NCBI GenBank assembly: GCA_032821775.1
Contig: JAVLRN010000001.1
Coordinates: 1,302,001 to 1,366,000 of the forward strand
DNA length: 64,000 bases
Origin: Sanguinoderma infundibulare
Lineage: Eukaryota; Basidiomycota; Agaricomycetes; Polyporales; Polyporaceae
Reading direction: 5' to 3'
Shown here one piece after another: positions 37,501 to 48,904 of this stretch. A model generated the notes under the pieces. That model was not told the origin of the DNA and made no database searches. It saw only the letters and a list, made by a program, of their open reading frames with translations. A program made the translations under genes and the position numbers. Numbering within the stretch: the first letter of the stretch is position 1; every line of letters begins with the position of its first letter.

Positions 37501-39321
37501 TTTGCAACGGGGCAACGGGCGCATATTTGCATTGCAGATGGTTATGGGTAATCCCAACGAGACCTACGACGCAGACGCAGCCGCTCGCCTCTTCCAACTC
37601 GTCGGGGAGGAACCCGTGCGGGTGACGACAACCGAGCTGTTGAACCGCGGGGTGTTGGCGAAGACGTCGACAAAGAAGAAGCCAGGGCGTCCGCTCAAGA
37701 TCTCCGATAAGTACGTGTTCCACCGAGGTAGCCGATACGGTTTTGCCGGAGGCGCTGACCGACCCTCCCATCAGCAACTACAACTCATTGAGCGGCCAGC
37801 TGCATCGGGACCTCTTACAAGATGCTTCCGCCCTCGAGGATATCATCGTGCAGCGGCAACAACAGCAACGACAACGACAACAACAAGAAGGACCAGACCC
37901 TGCAACGAGCACAGCCTTGGTAGAGCCATGGCAGGAGTGGCCACTGCTGGCTACCGATGGTGACACCGCTTTTATCCTCGAGCTTACGTCTGAGAACAAG
38001 GTGAGTTGTGCTTCTTGCAGCGAGGATGTTCTCTGTCCTTTGGGCACGTAGTAACTGTGACATCTCCAGGTCCGGTTTGATGTCGATACGTCTCATCCCC
38101 AGTCAATGCGCTCGATTATCGACTGGAACAGCAAGAAAGCAGGTGCGCGCATCGACATCTTCAGGGTGTATTCTATGAACTGACATGTACTTTCCGGATC
38201 TGCGGGTAGATGATGATGATATCGAGACTGCGGTCCGCATGCGCTATGCGGACATCTCCCGTCCGTCTCGAGAAGTGTCGCCTCAAGAATCCCCAACGCT
38301 TGCAGAGCCTTCGGGGATGAGCGCGGGATCGGACATGGACGTCGACGTACCTTCTCTCCTGCCCGAACACGGCAAACTGCCAGATGGCGAACTCGCGTTC
38401 TGTCGCCGCACGTCAGAAGGCTTGATTGACTGTCCTGGATGTCTCGAGCAGGCCCGGACGTCTCTCTTGCGGGAGCTGAGCACGGATGATGAGCGGACTG
38501 CATTTGACAATGTCCTAGAGGCGCTGCATGAAGCTGGTCCGGCGGGCCTCACGAAGCACGACCTTCTCGTAAGTCGCTGGCAACGACCACATGAAATTAT
38601 GATGTCTCGGGTGCGGAACGCTAATGGGTGCAATATAGGCGAAGCTACAGTTCATCCGAGAAAACACGCTCTCGTCGGTCGTCCAACGCATGACAGACGC
38701 ACCGATTCTGCTCGCCCACTGGACGGGCTACAACGCGATCGTCCTCGTGGCGTCCGCCTCGGTCAGGAAGTGGACGGTAATCGTGAGCGACCGGCAAGAA
38801 TCCGATTCCGAAGCGGAAGCGGAAGCCGAGTTGACCTCCGAGCGACGGATGCAGACGTGCAAGTCGATGATGATCTTTGCTCGCCGGTGGCTGGATATCT
38901 ACGGACGGAAATTGGACGAGGTGTGGGAGTCGGCGCTGCGTGCGGTCCTGGGCCTGGTGCTCCTCCACCCCGGCGTTTCTCAGGTGCGGCACGCGTTTCC
39001 TCTTCCCTTGCCCTGTCTTTCGATGCTTCCTTCCATGTTATGGCCTGCGAACGTTTTCTCGGCTTTCTTCTTCATCTTGTCGCTTGCTGACGGATCGAAC
39101 AGGCGGAGATCCGATGGCGGCTGCGATCTGCGTACGACCGGCAGGAGGTGGGCGAGGTGCTGGAGACGCTGCTCGAGGCGGGATACATCACTGCACGCGC
39201 GGGGCTTGATGCTGTGCGCCTGGGTGGTCGGTGGGGGGGCGCGCCTGCGGATGAGCGGGAGGAGAGGGCGACGTTCTGGTTCCTGGCGGATGCGGGTGGG
39301 AGGCGGTGGTTCCAGGTGTAG
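31528..39321 (+). CDS. TFC3: TFIIIC largest subunit, B-block binding (Tfc3/GTF3C1)
   Basis: Tfc3 binds the B box of tRNA genes and recruits TFIIIB for Pol III. The start MDELVRHCLRELSFDG at 31528 is the family N-terminus. The B-block winged helix reads LTPMIYTGLQIITRGRDPGV ... SGYDQKTCFYIIKQLVELDL (32235-32392). Further winged-helix segments follow (HNMHTSNNLMLKIGFVNPTR, RRFFRSRLKELMDQGFVEKV, AGTAGLTLNELSAAL). Four AT-hook motifs lie at about 33588-33960. The chain continues through a small intron at 34580-34625 and a long exon to about 36745. A homeodomain-like FLWNRDYDELVRDGSAII region (around 36830) leads into the C-terminal part, which ends at 39321. About twelve introns are needed. At 7.8 kb it is the longest gene here. 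Some readers might split it near 34595, but the frame is continuous across a consensus intron. Confidence 0.85.
33588..33965 (+). other. four AT-hook motifs in the TFC3 coding sequence
   Basis: The motifs are KRGRPKK, KRRRGRPPK, KRRGRPPEK and KKRGRPRK. All contain the GRP core that binds the AT minor groove. They sit in a Pro/Lys-rich disordered linker. Confidence 0.75.
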
Positions 39322-40602
39322 GTCGTCAGTGTGATGTCGGCGAGTAGTTGAATTTGAGCTTGTACGAAGGAGATATTTGCGTATCTGACCGGGTGTTGGT
39401 GGGTCGCATGCGCGCGTGCCAAATGTCATTATCCAAATTTAAAATCAATGATGATGAGTCGGCCTGGGTCCGATAGAGACTGAGGACAGAGGACGAGCAA
39501 CGAACATGTTACTTATCTACCAACACTGTTGCGCGATATGGCGGCATCCTCGGGAAGAATGTGAGTTTTAAGATGCCAATGGGCCTTAACGAGCTGTTCA
39601 TCACTACGTAACACTGTCAAGGTATCAGCGGCTTGTGATGCTGGACGAGCTCTGGATCGAGCTGACATGCACACACAAGTACTGTATAGCTTTCCAGCCA
39701 GGGGCGAGTGGGCGAGTAGCCCTGCATTGCTACACTCTGTGGATGCGGGAAGGAAAGTTCGAATTGAGTCTTCCGAGAATAACCGACGCACGGGGCGGTG
39801 TACCCCAGACGTTGCGACGGTTGCTTGACGGAGGAAGGGATATTGTCGAGCCCGACGGGGAAGCGACTGCGGTGCATTGATATCAAGGGCCAAGGCTGTT
39901 GAGCGTTTGGGCTTGGCCCCCGGTAAGTCAGTAGGCGTGCAGAACGAGGTTCGGGGGCGAGGACCGGGCCCTGGAATTGGCCTAGGCGATAAGGCAGAGG
40001 CATCTCCGATTGCGACTGCGAGTTGGAGGATATGCGGAGCTCGAGAAGTCGCGACTGAGGCGGCAGCTGAACGCAGTGAACGCACCCCGGCAGTGTGTGG
40101 AAGTCGTCTTGCGGATACACGAGGTGTGAGCTGTTTATGCGTGTTCAGCGTTCATATGTCATAAGAGGCGGAAAGGGACGGTTGCTACGCGCAGGCCTTG
40201 ACGACATGGAGCATCGTGATTGACGAAATAGGACAGACGCCGGGGAGATCTGCCGAGAGCGTGGACGGTTTATGTTGCACACATTCAGAAGACTTCCCGA
40301 GCCCTCTGCGGGCACCAGCTTGCTTTGGCTCCTACCATCACCACGCTCCCTCCCCCTCCTTTCTTCCCTCCAAAACTGTTTCTCGGGATCGCAGCTGGCA
40401 GGCGGGACCGTCGTTGCTTTCCGCCTTTGAGACCGCTGAAGTTGCACTGGCTGGGCTTCACGTCGTTTTTCCTGCCCTAGCGGCACCTCGCTCTTCTCCC
40501 GAGGTTTCTCGTCTTGACGAGGCTTGGTACGCCCTCTCTCGTCCTTCTTCCCCATGACGCGAATGACATAACTGGCTATATGCGCCCGCAGATCCCTCCA
40601 CA
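39322..40602. other. 1.3-kb gene-free region
   Basis: A minus-strand frame of 167 codons (39617-40120) and a plus-strand frame of 81 codons overlap each other and show no motif. The last 100 bp are the 5' leader of the seven-TM gene, with a possible leader intron ending at CCCGCAG (40590). Confidence 0.45.
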
Positions 40603-43325
40603 ATGCCATTCAATGCTCCCTTCGTCCCTCTCGTCCATGGCTTGAAGCTTTTTGTGAGTAACGCGTCTTTCGCCACTGGGTTCCCGATTTTCTTGCTTTC
40701 ATGACCTCTGCGCGAATTGTCTCGAAGCGTTTCGTGGATTTCGCTTAAACGCCCTCCCTCCCCTTGCAACTCTTTCGCGCGTGCACATTGCTGAATGCAT
40801 CTCCTCTTTGCAGTGGGATCGCGTCACTTTCTCCCGGCTTACCAAGATCTACTTCATATTTTCGTTCCTCCACTGCTCCATCCAGCTCATTTTTCAGGCA
40901 CAAGCATTTGTTGCCAACGCAAATGCTGCCGCCTTCCTCCAGAGCCTCATCATCCAGGGCAACGCAACTGACCCCGGCTTTGCCGTCTATGAGACTGACC
41001 TCCGCATGTGCGAGACCGTTCCTACCACTGTGCTCGACGTCAGCTCCTGTCCGATTGTTTGGGACGGCCACACGCACGCGAATGGCTCCGTGATGGACAA
41101 TGCCCCCAACTACGCCGCCAATGTTTCGTCCATTGCGACCTCATCCCCATCCGCATCGGCCACTTCCTCCATTTCTTCTGCGGCCGACTCTTCGCTTTCC
41201 TCGGTCATTGCTGCGTCTACTTCGTCTGCGCCTTCTGCGACGACCGCTCTTTCATCATCGTCTGTCCTTTCGTCACCTGCTCTCATCTCCTCGACCACCG
41301 TTTCCACCCAATTGACCCAGTCTTCGTCTTCTACCAACGCCGTATTGGCTTCCTCTCCTGCTCCTCGCAAGACGGTCACCGTCACTGTCATCACCTCTCC
41401 CACCGCTACCGCCGGGGTGGATAACGCGTCCTCCGATGACGAGGAGAGTGATGGTGAGACTGACGCCGACGACGACGAGCATGCCCCGGTACGCCTCCAC
41501 CAACGTCGCGAGAGCGTTCTCCCAGAAACGCAGATACGCCTCATGCTCGACGGCAATGCAAACGTCAGTCTCGGCGGCCTCAACGGTCAATTCGAGACCC
41601 AGTTGCCACGCAAGTGCTTGTATGCTTTGAACTGGCCTCTCGATGTGTAAGCACTTGACATTCTATGTTCAGGGTTCATCTATCCTGAGGATAATAACAG
41701 CGTCGATAACACGAAGCGTGAGGACGTTGCGTTCATTGCGTTCCAGGGTTGGCTCTTGGGAATGTCACTGGTTGCTTTGTTGAACGAGTCGATTCCTCAC
41801 ATGTGAGTCTCAACTCCATCCTTGGATTTTGTCCCAAACTGATTTGCGCTTAAAGCGTCGCGTCGCTGCTGACGCACATCCTTGCTACCGCTTGGGGAGG
41901 ACTCCAGATCGTAAGCTCAAGTGCTCATCGTTGGAAGCTATATTTATCAACTTGACTTTAGTGGAACACTGAGGATTTTCACCACAAGTTCAGTACCTTG
42001 ACCACTCAAGGTGCATGTGGCGTCAACCTTCTCCCTGACTACTGGAAGAGCCGCGCGAATGCCGAGATTCCGAGCTTAGCTCTCAATATCTTTGCTCTGT
42101 TCGTTTCTGCTTTCCTCAGTTGGAGGTTGATGAAGGTCCGTCGCATGCTGTGTAACCCTGTCTGTCAATGATGTTCAACTCGTCGAATGCCAGACTTTCG
42201 GCTGGCAAACATTCAAGCGGGTCGGCGCGTCACGCACTATCAACCGCGTTTACAACCTCGTCTTGATGTTCTCCATTGCCATTCAGCTCGCACTGTTCTT
42301 CGTCGGCGCGTCAGCGGCCCTCTGGATTGATCAGGTGATCAACGGCAACATTGGCCGTCTCACCATGCAGCCAACCGCCTTCAAGGCAGTCATGATTACA
42401 GTGTTGGCGGTGTGTATTGAATAATGATCGTGTACGGCTCGCGTGCTGATCTGCATTTTATCATAGCTCCTCGTTCCTTGGCTCTCACTGGTGAGTAGCA
42501 GCAGCAATCCATACGTATGTCCGTATGACTTGAGCTCATTTTCCTCGCGAACGACTAGGGCTGGGTCTCCGTTCGGAAGGAGTACAGGATCCAGATGATG
42601 GCTTTCTTGGGCATCGCCGTCGCTATCCTCGCCGGTTGGGGCTCCATGTTCATCGCGGCCACCTTCCGCTGGACATACGTCACCTGGCTGTTCTTCAGGC
42701 TCATGACAACGGCCGCCGTCCTCTTGGTCGTCGTCGTCCTCATCCTCGGCATCGTCTGCCGCGTCAACTTTGGCAAGGGCCTCACCCGGTACCGTATGTC
42801 TCCGCAGCATCTCTCACTCCTTTCTTGGTCGCGCTAACGGTTTGCCATCATCCAACAGTCAGCGCGCACGAGGAGCTCGGCGACGACCACCAGCCGCCAA
42901 TGAAGACGTATGATTCAGAGAAGATCGCGTTCCCGCCGAGTTTCTCAGAGGACGTCCCGTCCTTCTCGGTCATGTTCGGCTCCGGCCTCCAGGTGCCCCC
43001 GCCGTCGCAGATGCGCTTCCCGGGCCGGAACCAGGGCCCCCGCTTCACCAACTCGTCCGCGTCCGCGTCCTGGGCGTCGTCGAACCCGTTCGAGACCCCG
43101 GCCGAGGGCCGCTCGGTCAACTCGAGCTGGACGCGCTCGAATGCCAACTCCAACTCGCAGCCCAATAGCGCCGCCAGCTCGCCGCCGTTCGGCCCGTCGT
43201 CGACGCCCCCGGGCTATGGCTCGCCGTCGGAGCTGTCGCGCCAGACGAGCATGAGCAGCCAGGCGAGCGCGGACTCTGCGCACTCGGCGGGGTCGGGCAG
43301 GGGTCGACGGTGGGTGATCGAATGA
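40603..43325 (+). CDS. seven-TM protein with a serine-rich loop and disordered tail
   Basis: I do not recognise a named family. Exon 1 (40603-40653) encodes MPFNAPFVPLVHGLKLF. A 160-bp intron leads to 40814. The first TM (YFIFSFLHCSIQLIF) is followed by a loop of about 250 residues that is very rich in Ser/Thr and has NGSV, NVSS and NASS sequons, then an acidic patch. Six more hydrophobic segments follow, among them FIAFQGWLLGMSLVALL, LVLMFSIAIQLALFFVG, LLVPWLSL (on a roughly 24-nt exon) and MTTAAVLLVVVVLILGIV. The C-terminal 150 residues are Ser/Pro/Asn-rich and presumably cytosolic. The layout suggests a plasma-membrane protein with a glycosylated outer domain, but transport or sensing is only a guess. 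About eight introns are needed. Confidence 0.75.
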
Positions 43326-44072
43326 GGAAGTAGATGTCCTGTACTGTAGTAGTAGAGAAAGTGTTCCGTCATTTGTTGTTGTCGTTTCGGGCGAGGTCGA
43401 GCGTTTTGGCTTATGTTATGGGTCGCGCGTGTGTGGCGGAGCGACTCGATATCTTTATACTAAACTGGAGGATATGTACTTTTTTTGCTTTGCTTTCCAT
43501 CCCACCCCCACTACCCCCCATCAGATTCCCCCACCGACACAGGATACCACCGTGTACAGTTCAAGTTCTTCCATCCTTACAAAGTGTTGCTTTTTTGTTT
43601 TCTTTTTTGTTCATTTGTTTCCCGCTTTTTTAATTGCTATTGCTCTGTTTTCTCGAGTCCGACTAGGATGATTGATCACCGGGTGGTCCTAACTGCTGCG
43701 TGTATTACTGTAGGGCCAATCCAGCTCCCTGGCGTGCTAGTAATAGTACATGCGTGCGACGTGTATCGCCATTAGCGGGGAATGATCGTATGCGTGTGCG
43801 TGCGTGTATGTGCGTGAGATGCGAGAGCTGCGAAGGGATACAAGAGCCAATCAAGCCGTGAGCAGCGCGACAGTCTTGTTCAATCGTGGTGCGAGAGGCG
43901 GGGATGGGGACGGGGACGGGGATGGAGATGCAAGAGGGATGAGGGATGAGGGAGAGAGATAGCGTGGTGGTGAGCAAGGGCAAGCGAAAACGTAGGCTAC
44001 AAGGTGCTGGACAGAATCGGAAACGTACTAGAGATATAGACAAACGTCCGTCACGCGGGGGGCGGCGTAAAG
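43326..44072. other. intergenic region with simple repeats
   Basis: This holds convergent 3' flanks. It has T-rich tracts (43475-43640), a GTGTGCGTGC-type run (about 43793-43820) and a GGGGAC/GGGGAT minisatellite (about 43901-43925). No gene is seen. Confidence 0.5.
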
Positions 44073-47000
44073 TCATGCAACGGAAGCTGGAGCCGAACCG
44101 GCGCTGTCCCCGGCCGTGCTCGAGCCGGCAAGCGGCGAGGAGGAGGGACTCAGCTGCGGCTCGCCGAGCGCGAGCGACGCGGCCGACGCGGTGCCCTCTG
44201 GCGTCTGGATCGGCGAGAGGCTGGGCGACTGCGCCTGGATGAGCTGCGTCTCCTGCTCCTGGAGGAGCGCGGCCTGGCGGGCGACCGTCGCGGATTCGTA
44301 CGAGCCCTCGACGGACATGGGCGCGCCGCTCGAGGGGCCGACGTTCTCCTCGTAGTTCTCGAGCTTCTCGCGGAAGTCGAGTATCCACGGGTGGTCCATG
44401 AGCTCGATCGCGCTCGGGCGCGCCATGGGGTCGATCATGAGGCACTGGCGGATGAAGTCGATGCCCACCTCTCCGAGCTGGCCGGGCTCGGGGAGGGGCG
44501 GGTGCTGGGTCGCGACGCCGATGTGGAACATGATCGCCCTGTGCGTGTGTGTGACGATGACGTTTTAGTTCGCAGCATGTCAGACTACGGACGCTTGGCA
44601 CACGCACCATTCGTTGTCGAGATTGCTCCAGGGCTTCCGGCCGGTGGCGCATTCGAGGACGACACATCCTAATGACCAGATGTCCATCGCACCATGACGT
44701 CCTCGCTTGTTGTTCCGGATAACCTCGGGCGACATGTACATGGGAGTCCCCGTTAGGCTGTTGTTGACGCCGAACTGGCCGCTGGTTGCCGCTTGTCCCG
44801 GTGGGATAGCTGCGGGAGGTTCTGACCCACGACGGGTGCGTTGCAAGGTCCGATGGTTCTTGGCAATGATCTTGGATGCGCCGAAATCGACGTACTTGAT
44901 GACCCCCATGTGATCGAGGAGGATGTCTTGGAATAGGTCTGTTAGTGACGCTAGACAGAATGAATGGAAGCCAAACCCACTGTCTGGCTTGATGTCCCGG
45001 TGGACGACGCCTTGGGAGTGCAAGTACGCGAGACCCTCGAGCATCTGCAGCGTGTATACTTGCAAGATACCCTCGTCCTCAATACGCCCGTGCTCCAGCA
45101 GCGCCGCCAAACTGCCGCCCTTGCAGTACTCCTCGAAGATGTACACCTTGTCGCGGTGGACCTCGATGCCGTAGTACTCGACCACGTTCGGATGGTGCAG
45201 CATCTCCATGACCTGCAGCTCGTCGCGGATGTACGAGTACAGGTTCGTGAGCCCCGCCGTCTCCTGGAACTTGATCTCCTTGACGGCCATGAGCGTGTTC
45301 GAGTCGAGGTTGATCGCGAGGTACACGGACCCGAACGACCCCGCACCGATGAAGCTGCTCTGCTGCCACCGGATGGACACGTTCGAGCTCGACCCTGCCA
45401 GGAACACGACGGAGCGATCGACTAGGACGCGCTCGTCCAGCACGCGGCCGATGATGTGGTACTCGGTTCCCCTTTGCGCACGGTCCTCGTCGATCTCTCG
45501 CGCGTAGGCAGACGCCTTCTGCCAGAACGCCCGCAGGGCAGGGTCGGCGTACGCGAGGACCGAGTCCTTGTCCTCCGGAGACGCCTGGAGTGCCGCTTCC
45601 TCTTCGTTCTCGTCGAACCGCTGGTTGGACGTCTGCTGGCGGAGCAATTCCTCCTGCCGCTCCTTCTCGCGCTTCGTCTCCTGTGCCGAGCGCGCGCCAA
45701 GGATGTCGAAGTGGGAGATGAGTAGCGTCATGCAGCTGGCGACCTTCTGGCGGAGCATCTCGAACTGGTCGTCGGGCAGGTGGAGGATGTTGTTCCTCCG
45801 CGTCCGATGAAGCGTGAACTCCAGCGCGGTCACAGCCCAGCGGAACGTCTTGCGGTCGTTCGGGTCGCAGTCGTCGCAGATGAAGGAAACCCACGCAATC
45901 GCGAGCTTAATGAGCGCTCGGTTGTACTTGAGCAGCGTCGGCTGATCCATGTACTTTTGGACGTGAGCGCCGTGGTCCGACGCGAACACATACCAATTCT
46001 CGAGGAGCTCCTGGTAACCACTGGTGTCCCGCAGCGTCTCGCGGACGTAATGCACCGAGTCCACGATGGACTCAGCCAGCCTGTTGGTAGCGCGCACTAT
46101 CTTGCGCAGTTCGCGATTGACGGACGGCAGGTGCGCTTGCTGCTCCACTAGGCAGCTGAGCATCGGCATTGGGGGCTCGAGCGGCTCTCCGGTCTCCTCG
46201 TCCTCCACGGCGAAGAGCTCGGCAAACTGACGCTTGGCAGCCGCGAGCCTATGTTGGGAGCCGTCAGCGATAAGGCGGACGCGATTGTCATCCAGCTGCA
46301 GATCGATCGTGGGTATTTGCAGCATGAGCACCAGTCCGTTCCAAAGGAATCGAGTCCGCGGGGATAGAACAAGCAAGTAGGAGGCACTCTCGTCCACTTC
46401 CGGTTCCGCCTCGCCGATGTCCATCAGCCAGCTATTGTCGTCGATCTCGTCAACATGGAAGGCGTCGATGAGGAGTCGTCGGATGGTATCCGGATGGTCA
46501 CGGAGAGCGGGAGGGGCGACGATATACGTGCCGTCCTCCTCGAAGCTCTGAGTGTAGACAAGGAAGTGGTCGGACTCCACCAAGGTCGCGATGAACTCGT
46601 CGATACTGGCATCCTCGAGATCGTACTCTGCTGAGTCGCTGAAGCGATGCGAAAGAACGCTAAAACGCTCGCACGTCAATTCCCATCCCCAAAACGAGCT
46701 ATAGCGCGTGGTCAGCATACCGTGCCAGTCGTTGCAACTTTCGCGAGCGCTGCTTCACACCCTCGAGGATCTTGCCATACCAATTAACCAATCGTTCTTT
46801 CGGCACTCCGATGTTCGTCGGCTGCGCTCCAGTCGTCAGTGATGGCTGAACGATCGGTGTCCCGTTCAATCCATTGGCACGGAGAGTTTTGCGAACGCGA
46901 TCGGTGGCAGCGGCTGATAGGGAATCGTCGTCCATACCGGGAACGCGGATAGATGTATCGAAGTAATTGGCAACCCGGACGATGAGCTTGTTTGTCAGCG

Positions 47001-48683
47001 CGCTGTGATGATGGTAAACGAGTTGCTCAAACTCATGAGACGCCGCGAGGTGCATGCATACCACAGTTGCTCGGCGACCAAAGTAGCACCTCCGGGGATG
47101 GTCAGACTGACGTCGCTGAAGGTCGCCCACTGCGCCTCGATGACATCGGTCTCCTTGAAATGAATGCCCTTTGTCCCGCTCTTCAGCTTCCAGTGAATGA
47201 GCTTGAAAAAGAAAGTCAAGGCTTCGAGGATGGTCGAGTCGTAATCGGCACTGATGCAAGGCGGAAGCTTCCAGTTGCCCCCAGGGTCGGGTACGAGGAA
47301 GGCTTCGTATTGCCTCTTCAGCGTGCAGGCAAACCCAATCTTGACTTTGAGGTCATCTGTCATCTGGTCGATAATGAGGACGTCTGGATTCTTCAACTTC
47401 TGCGCGTAGGCTAGCCGAACGCGCAGCACCGCTCGCGCGAGGTCAGTCAAGAAAGAGACGAGCGGGACTAGCTCTTGCTCGAAGGAAGGCAGATTCATCG
47501 TCCTGAACATTGGCGCGAGATTGACATGCGCATCACGAGTAGTGCCGACAAGAGCATGGATAGTGGTCATGGAACCCCTCTCGAACTGCCTCTGGATGCT
47601 CTCCTCCTTTAGTAACCTCTCGACAAACGTGGTGCTGCTAGTGCTTGCGCCGTCACCGTTTGGATGAGGGCTGGCAGGGTAGGATGTAGGCTGTGAGACG
47701 TCCATACTCTCACTCCCTGTCCACTTGCGCAACGAACCGAGAAGCTGCCGGAGCGATGTGAGGACGGTGGACCAGGTATTCAGGGTGTCGCATCGCGATT
47801 GGAACTCGACGTCGGTCGCGGTAGGATAGGCAAAGTAGAATGCGCGTAAACTGGGGTATAGGGAGTGCGCGATCTGGAGCCGGCGGAGGACCGCGTTGAC
47901 CTGCTGGAGCGCGTACGTCTCGCGGTTGTGCGGCGAGCCCGCGGGCGGGTCCTGGACGCGGAAGTTGAGGATCTCGTCGATGACGGGCTTGACGATCCTA
48001 AGCCGCCGCTCGTCGAGCTTCCTCCGCTCCTCCTCGAGGGTGCGGCCGTGGAAGCGCGCGCGGATGCCGAGCCAGATCCCGGCGCGGGGGTTGTTCTCCT
48101 CTTCGGACGAGGAGTTGAGCGCGACGGCGATGCGCGTGTTCTCGGCCTTGAGGACATCTCCGGCGAGGACGGATGCGAGCATCGTCTGCCACTCGAGCCG
48201 CTCTCGGTCCTCGAGAGTCTGTGGCTCGATAGGCTCCGCATCGAGTACAAGGGACGAAGTGCGGTCGTGTGGCTCACCCATGCCTACGACACCACGGGCA
48301 TCCTCGTCGTCGCTGTCTGCGCCGTCGAGCAACCCGCCCTGGTAGTAGTGTGCCTCGGGGTCGTTCCGCGGGTCGTCGTCCGTGTTATGCCCGGTCCGGT
48401 AGCGGCGCACGAACTGGTTGTAGATATTGGTGTACTTCCCGCGCAGTGGAGTGGGAGGGTTCGCGGCAGCAGAGGTGGATGCGGAATTGATGCTGGGGGC
48501 GTTGGGATTGAATGTGGCCCTTTGTCTGGCCTTATTGCGCGACTTGAGGCTCCCGGAGTGGTGCACGCCGGGGGCGTAGGTGTGTGAGCGCGTGCTGCTG
48601 GTCTGCCAGGACTCGTCGTCTTCATCGTCGGCGTCGTGTTCGGGATGAGTGAACAGCGTCTGCTGGTGGCGTTTCATTGGCAT
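44073..48683 (-). CDS. SSK2: MAP kinase kinase kinase of the HOG pathway (Ssk2/Win1 type)
   Basis: Ssk2/Ssk22 MAPKKKs relay osmotic and oxidative stress to Pbs2 and Hog1. The start MPMKRHQQTLFTHPEHDADD at 48683 begins a long regulatory region with GKYTNIYNQFVRRYR and DFN-like helices, interrupted by introns near 47060-46985 and 46725-46690. The kinase domain at the C-terminus has the Gly loop GAGSFGSVYLAI, VKEIKF (catalytic Lys), HRDIKPDN (catalytic loop, split between D and N by an intron near 44925-44980), DFGASK and GTPMYMSPEV. After an intron at about 44532-44608 comes HPWILDFREKLENYEE and a Ser/Pro tail, ending at 44073. All catalytic residues are present. It is divergent from DRG2, with 221 bp between the starts. 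Confidence 0.93.
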
Positions 48684-48904
48684 TGGGGGGAGGAGGAGAG
48701 GGGAGGGGCGGAAACAAGGACGGGTGAGTGAGAGGTGATGGCCCCGGTATGTCCATAAGCCGCCCCTTGCCGCTCCTCCGCCTCCAGCGCTTGTCCACCT
48801 TGCTCACTCCAACCTTCACCACTCCCCCTCCCGCGACTGCCAAGCGCACTGCTATACCAAGCCCTCTGTTCACACTGCTCTGACTCAACGCGACGTAGGT
48901 CAGG
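48684..48904. promoter_or_regulatory. divergent promoter of SSK2 and DRG2
   Basis: This is 221 bp between two opposed ATGs. It is purine/pyrimidine-biased near the SSK2 side (GGGGAGGAGGAGAGGGGAGG at about 48686) and has no TATA box. Confidence 0.5.

Noticed and set aside
39617..40120. 167-codon minus-strand frame
   Set aside because: Several overlapping frames of similar length exist on both strands and none shows family motifs or splice support.
45079..45894. 271-codon frame overlapping the SSK2 kinase region
   Set aside because: Shadow of the kinase coding frame; no motifs.
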